Part shown: piece by piece, positions 1 through 4,570 of the stretch | How positions within the stretch are numbered: the first letter of the stretch is position 1 | Layout: each line of letters starts with the position of its first letter | Assembly (NCBI GenBank): GCA_964410725.1 | Contig: CAYPID010000079.1 | Coordinates: 1 to 5,023, forward strand | Direction of reading: 5' to 3' | Source of the DNA: CALAZP01 sp964410725 | GTDB taxonomy: Bacteria; Bacteroidota; Bacteroidia; Chitinophagales; Saprospiraceae | DNA: 5,023 bases | The notes under the pieces: model-generated | What the model was told of the DNA's origin: nothing | What the model saw: the letters and a program-made list of their open reading frames with translations, nothing else | The model's database searches: none | Made by a program: the position numbers and the translations under genes

Positions 1-150
1 CACATTGTGAAATACCGTTCCCCCAGAAGTAGTGGACCAGTGCGTGATATCAGACCAATCCCCATCACCTCCAACCCAATAATAATCAGCTGCTTGAAGT
101 CCAAGGCCCACCAAAAGGGTCATTGAAAAAGTATATAGACATTTAGTCAT
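1..150 (-). CDS. N-terminus of secreted, probably T9SS-type surface protein (partial)
   Basis: This 50-codon open frame starts at ATG (148-150) and runs off the window edge, so only the N-terminus is visible. Residues 1-21 look like a Sec signal peptide: a short start with Lys3, a hydrophobic core (LYTFSMTLLVGLGL), then QAA before DYY. The mature start reads YYWVGGDGDWSDITHWS, followed by TTSGG. The WVGG-x-G-x-W-S-D-x-x-HW pattern is typical of the first mature residues of very long Bacteroidota surface proteins, often annotated with gliding motility-associated or T9SS C-terminal domains; that is family knowledge. Export to the cell surface through the type IX system is inferred, because the diagnostic C-terminal domain is outside the window. 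An upstream in-frame TGA (199-201) with no other ATG after it supports this start; Met10 is a weaker alternative. It lies 78 bp downstream of the PhzF-like gene. Confidence 0.8.
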   Translation of the reverse strand, partial: MTKCLYTFSMTLLVGLGLQAADYYWVGGDGDWSDITHWSTTSGGTVFHNV

Positions 151-228
151 CAGCAGGTAATTCAGGTAACTATTGAAATGAATACCATCTAAAATTAGTC
201 AAAAATCTAAAGATTTATTTTCATGACT

Positions 229-1029
229 TTATTCGATATGTATTTGACCTTCCATATAAAGTCGGGCATAGCCTTTGAGGAGTACCCGATCTAGGATAAG
301 TTCCGTCTGTACCATTCCCCCTCTTGATGAAAGTTGCTTTCCCACTAACGCTTGTTTGCCAAATTCCTGAGCCCAGTATGGCGCCAAAGTGGTATGCGCA
401 GAACCTGTAACCGGATCTTCATCTACCCCCACTGATGGTCCAAAAAACCTACTGACAAAATCTATCCCTTCCTCCGTTGAAGGCGCAGTAGCTATCACTC
501 CTCGAAATTCCCATTCCTTAATTGCTTGAAAATTCGGTTGAAGACCCTCAATGTCTGATTGGGACGGGTAAACCAAAAGTAAATCGGTCTTTCCTCTAAT
601 GGCTTTTATTGGTTGGCTTCCAAGTGCTGTACCATACTTTGGCTCTACTAGTTCCAATGTTATATCATCAGCTGGAAAATTTAAGGTCAATAAACCATTA
701 TTTTCCCTTGCCACACTTAATTTTCCACTGTGAAGGGTGTCGAATATCAATTCGTGTGGACCCAAGTTTATCTTTTCGTAAAGAACCCAGGCTGCAGCTA
801 AGGTAGCGTGCCCACATAAGGCGACTTCAGTGGTAGGAGTGAACCACCGCAGTTGATAAGGGGAGGTGTCCATTCTCACAAATGCCGTTTCCGATAGATT
901 ATTTTCTGCAGCTATGGCTTGTAAAATAGAATCAGGTAGCGCCTTCGGCAAAAGGACTACCGCAGCTGGATTGCCCGAAAATACTTGATTTGCAAAAGCG
1001 TCAACTTGGTATATGGAATATGAGGTCAT
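229..1029 (-). CDS. PhzF family isomerase/epimerase-like protein
   Basis: This is a complete 266-residue cytoplasmic protein of the PhzF superfamily, which has two diaminopimelate-epimerase-like halves with the active site between them. In true PhzF the enzyme isomerises trans-2,3-dihydro-3-hydroxyanthranilate during phenazine synthesis. No other phenazine genes are present, so the substrate here is unknown, as for the YddE/PBLD-type relatives. The sequence shows the N-terminal signature YQVDAFANQVFSGNPAAV (residues 7-24), the NNLSETAF motif with the expected catalytic Glu47, FTPTTEVALCGHATLA (63-78) with His74, and the second-half signature DEDPVTGSAH (203-212). Length is normal for the family (about 260-300 residues). 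The ATG at 1029 precedes the conserved start by the usual few residues; no Shine-Dalgarno is visible, which is common in Bacteroidota. The gene is separated from the upstream methyltransferase by the repeat array, so it probably has its own promoter, but I could not identify one with confidence. Confidence 0.93.
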   Translation of the reverse strand: MTSYSIYQVDAFANQVFSGNPAAVVLLPKALPDSILQAIAAENNLSETAFVRMDTSPYQLRWFTPTTEVALCGHATLAAAWVLYEKINLGPHELIFDTLHSGKLSVARENNGLLTLNFPADDITLELVEPKYGTALGSQPIKAIRGKTDLLLVYPSQSDIEGLQPNFQAIKEWEFRGVIATAPSTEEGIDFVSRFFGPSVGVDEDPVTGSAHTTLAPYWAQEFGKQALVGKQLSSRGGMVQTELILDRVLLKGYARLYMEGQIHIE

Positions 1030-1092
1030 AGGAGGGTATCAAATTTGAGAGTGTGATGTTTGAATGCAGTATAAAGTTAAGTATTGGAAAGC

Positions 1093-1258
1093 GATTAGCC
1101 CTGGTGTTTTGGAGTTTTTATTTGAAGCGCAGTTTAAAGGTATTTGGCTTTCACAGCTGATACAATTTTGTATTAGCTTTAGAAAGCAGGGGTAATGTGT
1201 GCTTGGGGCTGAGGTATGGAGATTTAATGGGAATTTATAAGTTGGTTTCAATTGAAAT
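1093..1258. repeat. Array unit 1, long diverged form (166 bp)
   Basis: This unit shares its beginning with the partial unit 4 (4 mismatches in 59 bp) and its remainder with the 128-bp units. Compared with those units it carries extra blocks: CTGGTGTT after GATTAGCC, a 28-base block after TTGGAGTTT, and two extra G near 1205. The short units therefore look like derivatives of this form after internal deletion, although insertion in the opposite direction cannot be excluded. Confidence 0.85.
1246..1257. repeat. 12-bp palindrome TTTCAATTGAAA at repeat junctions
   Basis: TTTCAATTGAAA is its own reverse complement. It occurs at 1246-1257, 1374-1385 and 1502-1513, each time two bases before the next GATTAGCC unit start. 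It could be a protein-binding half-site pair, but it is AT-rich and its multiplication is explained by the repeat itself, so a regulatory role is only a possibility. Confidence 0.5.
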
Positions 1259-1386
1259 GATTAGCCTTGGAGTTTGGCTTTTACAGCTGATACAAATTTG
1301 GGTTAGGATTAGAAAGGAAGGTTAGTGTGTGATTGGCTGAGGTGTGGAAATTTAATGGGGGTTTATAAGGTGGTTTCAATTGAAAT
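1259..1386. repeat. Array unit 2 (128 bp, identical to unit 3)
   Basis: This 128-bp direct repeat unit starts with GATTAGCCTTGGAG, contains TACAGCTGATAC near its start, and ends with the palindrome TTTCAATTGAAA plus T. It is identical at every base to 1387-1514, which implies a recent tandem duplication. Confidence 0.95.
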
Positions 1387-1514
1387 GATTAGCCTTGGAG
1401 TTTGGCTTTTACAGCTGATACAAATTTGGGTTAGGATTAGAAAGGAAGGTTAGTGTGTGATTGGCTGAGGTGTGGAAATTTAATGGGGGTTTATAAGGTG
1501 GTTTCAATTGAAAT
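1387..1514. repeat. Array unit 3 (128 bp, identical to unit 2)
   Basis: This is an exact copy of 1259-1386, directly adjacent in the same orientation. It is followed without spacer by the partial long-form unit starting at 1515. Confidence 0.95.
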
Positions 1515-1573
1515 GATTAGCCCTGGTGTTTTGGAGTTTTTATTTGGAGCGCAGCTTAATGGTATTAGGCTTT
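1515..1573. repeat. Array unit 4, partial long-form copy overlapping a gene end
   Basis: It matches 1093-1151 (55 of 59 positions) and stops matching just after GGCTTT at 1568-1573. Its last nine or so bases lie inside the methyltransferase coding region, and the stop codon TAA (1565-1567 on the minus strand) is within the repeat. The homology breaks off there and the sequence continues as ordinary coding DNA. Confidence 0.82.
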
Positions 1574-2362
1574 TTGAACAATCCAAACATCCTGGGGCAG
1601 CGCTTTCCCCTTAAGGATAGGGGGCGTTTGGTGTTGCAACACCTTATTAGCACCAACCAACTGTTGAATGAATTGTGGGGGTTGAAAAGCAGAATAAGTT
1701 CGGTGTCCTTCTTTTACCTTTCCTCGGACCACCACCCGGCCGGAGTGGTACTGTTTTTCTTCAGCGTGGGTCAATTTTTTAATAAAATTACCTCCTTGGG
1801 TGGTGAAAAAGAAGATTCCACCAGGTTGAAGGACGCGCATCATTTCTTGCCACCAGGCATAGTGCATTTCCTGGGATAGGTGGGTAAAAATAGAAATGGC
1901 ATAGATCAAATGAAAGGTCTCGTTTTCAAAATTTAATGGCGGAATTAATGAGTTCGTTTTAAAAGTAATCGAGGGAAATTGGTCTTGACACCAAGCTATA
2001 GATTGTTGGTTGTAATCAGAGGCCATCACCTTGGCGCTAGGTCCTATAATATCTGGTAAGTGTCTGACGACGCGACCCGGTCCACATCCCCAATCTAGGA
2101 TTTGTAGGTTTGAGTTTTCAGGGGACAGAAAAGGAGTAACTTGTTCCCATATCCATTGGGCAGTTTGCCGCCCCCCCTGGTAATATTTTTGATAATCCAA
2201 TTGGAAGGATTCGTACATCAAATAATCAGGGGGCAATGCAACAGTAGAGAATTGTTGTCGGAAAACTTGATTGCGCTTTCGGTTTTTTAATTTGAAAAAC
2301 CAAAAGCGGGCATAATCTGCGGCCCTGAGCAACCCCAATTTTCTAAGTAGGGTACTGATCAC
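1565..2362 (-). CDS. Class I SAM-dependent methyltransferase (methyltransferase B of the operon)
   Basis: This is a complete 265-residue protein with a Rossmann-type methyltransferase core. An N-terminal extension of about 85 residues begins with a basic, aromatic-rich segment (YARFWFFKLKNRKR, residues 17-30). Motif I is LQILDWGCGPGRVVRHL (86-102), binding S-adenosylmethionine. Asp116 in MASDYN is the likely acidic ribose-binding residue, FHLIYAISIFTHLS (150-163) is the motif IV-like region, and MRVLQPGGIFFF (175-186) is the post-core strand. The substrate cannot be told from sequence. The start is GTG (2360-2362): no in-frame ATG lies upstream before the assembly gap, and the GTG overlaps the TGA of the preceding methyltransferase as GTGA, which suggests translational coupling. 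The 3' end, including the TAA, lies inside the partial repeat unit 1515-1573. The gene is probably cotranscribed with DUF4199 and the first methyltransferase. Confidence 0.88.
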   Translation of the reverse strand: MISTLLRKLGLLRAADYARFWFFKLKNRKRNQVFRQQFSTVALPPDYLMYESFQLDYQKYYQGGRQTAQWIWEQVTPFLSPENSNLQILDWGCGPGRVVRHLPDIIGPSAKVMASDYNQQSIAWCQDQFPSITFKTNSLIPPLNFENETFHLIYAISIFTHLSQEMHYAWWQEMMRVLQPGGIFFFTTQGGNFIKKLTHAEEKQYHSGRVVVRGKVKEGHRTYSAFQPPQFIQQLVGANKVLQHQTPPILKGKALPQDVWIVQKA

Positions 2363-3137
2363 TGGTACTGAGATTTTTTGGCCAACATACGAATCACCAT
2401 TCCTTTTCCTTTGTGAAAATCTCCTTCTTTNNNNNNNNNNNNNNNNNNNNNNNNNNNNNNNNNNNNNNNNNNNNNNNNNNNNNNNNNNNNNNNNNNNNNN
2501 NNNNNNNNNNNNNNNNNNNNNNNNNNNNNNTTTTGGCCAACATACGAATCACCATTCCTTTTCCTTTGTGAAAATCTCCTTCTTTCAGTTCAACCTCTTC
2601 TTTTTTCAAATACTCGATAGGTAGATCCTTAAAATCTTCTAATAAGAGCGCCTCGTCGTATAATAGGCTTTCTTCTCCTGGTCCACCAATGGAAGGGTTT
2701 TGGAGTTTGTAGGGTAGGTTTTCTTTATGAAAGGCCTCCAGCAATAGCGAACCCCCAGGTCTAAGTGCATGTATAAGTTGAGTATGCACTTTGGATCGAA
2801 AACTCGTAGGAAAGTGGGCAAAAATCAAAGCGATTAAGTCAAACTGGTCCTTTCCAAAGTTATAGTTTGCCACACTGTCTATTTGATAATCGATAGAGAC
2901 AGATCTTTTTTGAGCGAGTTGTAGGGCCTTTTTCTTACCCTCTTCGCTGATATCTACTGCGGTTACCTCCCAGCCTAACTGAGCAGCGTAAACAGCATTT
3001 CTACCTTCACCTTCTGCCGGAAAAAGGGCTTTTTTGCCGACAGGCATATTTTTTAATTGTTCTGCATACCAAACATTGGGTTCTTCACCGTACACATAGG
3101 CTTCTTGCGAAAATCTTTCGTCCCAGAACTCTTTCAT
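2359..3137 (-). CDS. TehB-like class I SAM-dependent methyltransferase (interrupted by an assembly gap)
   Basis: The protein begins at ATG 3137 and reads cleanly to residue 202 at 2532. It then meets 100 Ns, and the same 55 bases reappear on the other side. Collapsing the duplicate gives a complete 207-residue protein ending VIRMLAKKSQYQ, with TGA at 2359-2361. Reading literally through the Ns gives a longer, spurious tail in another frame. FWDERFSQEAYVYGEEPN (4-21), motif I ALFPAEGEGRNAVYAA (37-52), VDIS with Asp62, DQFDLIALIFAHF (97-109) and LRPGGSLLLEAF (125-136) match the small TehB-like methyltransferases often annotated as tellurite resistance or generic SAM methyltransferases. Family length is about 195-210 residues, which fits the collapsed version. 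Actual tellurite methylation is not shown. The ATG directly follows the TAA of the DUF4199 gene, and the stop overlaps the next start by GTGA. Confidence 0.87.
2376..2430. repeat. 55-bp contig-end duplicate, left of gap
   Basis: This segment is identical base for base to 2531-2585 and ends exactly at the first N, while its partner starts exactly after the last N. That placement points to unmerged overlapping contigs rather than a biological repeat. The sequence belongs to the 3' end of the TehB-like methyltransferase gene and should exist once. Confidence 0.95.
2431..2530. other. Run of 100 Ns (scaffold gap, probably artefactual)
   Basis: Exactly 100 undetermined bases interrupt the methyltransferase gene. 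100 N is a conventional placeholder for a gap of unknown size. The identical 55-bp sequences at both edges indicate that the two contigs really overlap and that no sequence is missing. Confidence 0.93.
2531..2585. repeat. 55-bp contig-end duplicate, right of gap
   Basis: This is the second copy of 2376-2430, starting at the first base after the Ns. In this copy the reading frame of the methyltransferase (EGDFHKGKGMVIRMLAK) is intact from the upstream gene body, so it is the copy to read. Confidence 0.95.
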
Positions 3138-3614
3138 TTATTTTTTCTTTATGAACAAGGCGACAACCGCAGAAGTTAAAAAGCCCATGGCCGATGCACC
3201 TAGTGCCCCCTGTGCCATATAGCTTTGAAGGTTGAAAAATCCCTCAGCTTGTTCTTGATTCAGTTTGCCTGTACCTACAGCATAGGCGATGGCATTGGTA
3301 AAGTATTCAGGTGTAATGACCGTTGCTACCAGCCATTGAGTTAATGGACTTAATAGGGCAACTACTAATGAGATAATAATTCCGCTTACTAAGCCCTGGG
3401 TATAAGTCATGCTTCCGCCGTAGAATTTATTGCGCTTTTCCCGAAGGGCTAAAACAAAAATTAAAATGGAGGGGATAGCGACTAAGTTGGTATAAATCGC
3501 ATGTTGTTCGATATAGGTATCGTGAAGGCCAACCATACGCTCTAAGGCGACCCAAATAAGGCTCATGGCTACGAAGATTAAGCCCCATTTAATTTCTAAT
3601 TTGAATTTATCCAT
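3138..3614 (-). CDS. DUF4199 domain-containing integral membrane protein
   Basis: This is a complete 158-residue inner-membrane protein, essentially only a DUF4199 domain, a family largely confined to Bacteroidota and without a known biochemical function. Four hydrophobic segments are visible at about residues 10-28, 41-58, 74-99 and 134-155. Family-like landmarks are KWGLIF at the start, LERMVGLHD (24-32), HAIYTNLVAIPSI (38-50), YGGSMTYTQG (65-74), and SPLTQW followed by VITPEYF (89-105). The C-terminus is basic (IKKK). The ATG at 3614 lies 33 bp after the stop of the upstream membrane-protein gene, with no clear Shine-Dalgarno. Its TAA directly abuts the ATG of the TehB-like methyltransferase, so the two are almost certainly cotranscribed. 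A functional link between the membrane protein and the methyltransferases is inference only. Confidence 0.92.
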   Translation of the reverse strand: MDKFKLEIKWGLIFVAMSLIWVALERMVGLHDTYIEQHAIYTNLVAIPSILIFVLALREKRNKFYGGSMTYTQGLVSGIIISLVVALLSPLTQWLVATVITPEYFTNAIAYAVGTGKLNQEQAEGFFNLQSYMAQGALGASAMGFLTSAVVALFIKKK

Positions 3615-3647
3615 TGGTTGAAGTGATTAAGTAGTCTTAAGTTAATA

Positions 3648-4532
3648 TTACCCTGTGGCTGGCTCATTTTCGCCACGGTACTTCAAATATATGGATAGAA
3701 TTGCCAATCCGAAAACAGTTCCTGTAATGACAAAAATTACATTCAATATTCCAACAGCCCCGAAAGAAAGTCTCAATAAAATGGTAGCTATCACAAATCC
3801 AGTATTGCGCAATAGTCTAAAATAATCTTGAGAAAAACCGTATGAAATGAGCAGAATTAAAACGTCTGTAAGGATGAGTGCAGTGAAAAAGTCTTGATAA
3901 AAAATGGAGTTCAGATCATTTTTCATAGCGGGAATGGCGTGAATACCTTTTAATTGAGCATAGACAAAATCAAATAGGTGTAAGCTTGAAATTAAAACTA
4001 ATAAAAATATAAGGGAAACTGCGACTGTTTTTTTGATGTTTCCAAACAAAATATCGGAGGGCAGTACTTTTTTATTTTTGTTTAGCTCGTCTAATTGATT
4101 TTTCATCTTATTGAAATAGAGAATGGAAATCGCCAAAATCAAAACGGCTGCTAAATCGATAAATAGGTTGATTAAGCTTTTATTCGTAAAACTAACTATT
4201 GAAAAATCAATTTTAGTGATGTCTCCAAAAACCCGTCTAATCAGAATTAATGAAATAATTTCAAATTGTTTGAGTAAGGTTGTGGTAAAGGATCGAGGAA
4301 GAAAAAAAACCAGTAGATAAATTTCGTAGATTAAAATAAAGCTGAATGGTGTATATATGGCGTTAATAGGGTTTTGTAGTAAAGAGTTATTTAGGATATT
4401 GATGGGGGTGATTTTATTGATTCCAATTAAAGCCAGATGAATAAAGAATCCTAAAATGGCTGCAAACACCATTATCCTTTCCAGGCGATGCCGAATACTA
4501 TTCGAGAACAGGTAATCGTACAGTTTAATCAT
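3648..4532 (-). CDS. Polytopic membrane protein of unknown function
   Basis: This is a complete 294-residue protein that I do not recognise. It is rich in Ile, Leu and Phe, with about seven candidate membrane segments at roughly residues 20-38, 60-79, 120-140, 168-192, 214-233, 245-262 and 263-283; the segment at 88-102 is borderline. The N-terminus has a basic, amphipathic stretch (IRHRLER, 13-19), and a charged loop (NKMKNQLDELNKNKK, 141-155) separates the third and fourth segments. RRVFGD (99-104) and LLRLSFGAVG (252-261) stand out as possible conserved patches. No transporter, enzyme or sensor motif is visible. The ATG at 4532 follows the photolyase stop by 38 bp, and the DUF4199 gene begins 33 bp downstream, so it may share a transcript with either neighbour. 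The layout suggests a Bacteroidota-restricted hypothetical protein. Confidence 0.82.
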   Translation of the reverse strand: MIKLYDYLFSNSIRHRLERIMVFAAILGFFIHLALIGINKITPINILNNSLLQNPINAIYTPFSFILIYEIYLLVFFLPRSFTTTLLKQFEIISLILIRRVFGDITKIDFSIVSFTNKSLINLFIDLAAVLILAISILYFNKMKNQLDELNKNKKVLPSDILFGNIKKTVAVSLIFLLVLISSLHLFDFVYAQLKGIHAIPAMKNDLNSIFYQDFFTALILTDVLILLISYGFSQDYFRLLRNTGFVIATILLRLSFGAVGILNVIFVITGTVFGLAILSIYLKYRGENEPATG

Positions 4533-4570
4533 AGCAGACTGTTTGTATAAAATTACAAATGAAATCCGGA

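Larger units (their letters stand above)
1093..1573. repeat. Tandem repeat array (units of 166, 128, 128 and a partial 59 bp)
   Basis: The 535-bp stretch between the PhzF-like gene and the methyltransferase holds no gene. It is mostly a direct repeat array whose units start with GATTAGCC at 1093, 1259, 1387 and 1515. Units 2 and 3 (128 bp each) are identical, and the exact self-match at offset 128 spans 1243-1394 against 1371-1522. Unit 1 is a longer, diverged form (166 bp) carrying about 38 extra bases, mainly after TTGGAGTTT. Unit 4 is a partial long-form copy matching unit 1 at 55 of 59 positions. A further decayed partial copy may lie at about 1043-1092. In a 128-bp unit the plus strand has 41 G and 8 C. 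The period is not a multiple of three and no frame stays open across units, so the array is not coding. Its function is unknown; a transcribed spacer, a family of intergenic repeats or a decayed small element are all possible. Confidence 0.93.

Noticed and set aside
203..216. Inverted repeat AAATCT-AA-AGATTT as a terminator of the PhzF-like gene
   Set aside because: The loop is only two bases and the stem is weak and AT-rich, so it is unconvincing as an intrinsic terminator.
609..806. Plus-strand 65-codon open frame
   Set aside because: It is antisense to the middle of the PhzF-family gene and has no independent support.
1039..1251. Minus-strand 70-codon open frame in the repeat region
   Set aside because: It lies across the non-coding repeat array, has no family resemblance, and the 128-bp period breaks the frame in the following units.
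1093..1573. CRISPR array or insertion sequence as an explanation of the repeats
   Set aside because: The units are 128-166 bp, directly adjacent with no unique spacers, and there is no transposase frame and no terminal inverted repeats.
1526..1879. Plus-strand 117-codon open frame
   Set aside because: It is antisense to the C-terminal half of the methyltransferase at 1565-2362, whose motifs are clear.
2394..2430. Tail KKEIFTKEKEW of the first methyltransferase when read through the Ns
   Set aside because: It is the duplicated 55-bp contig end read in a wrong frame, because 100 Ns shift the frame by one; it is an artefact.
2639..2821. Minus-strand 60-codon open frame inside the TehB-like gene
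   Set aside because: It is an alternative frame within a gene with recognisable methyltransferase motifs.
3627..3640. Inverted repeat TTAAG-TAGT-CTTAA before the DUF4199 gene
   Set aside because: A 5-bp AT-rich stem is too weak to call a terminator or operator.
4123..4320. Plus-strand 65-codon open frame
   Set aside because: It is antisense to the membrane-protein gene; its lysine-rich composition is what AT-rich complementary DNA gives.
4542..4559. Inverted repeat TTTGTA/TACAAA after the photolyase stop
   Set aside because: It is an all-AT-rich 6-bp stem with no clear T-run, likely by chance in low-GC spacer; there is also no good Bacteroidota -33/-7 promoter pair around it.
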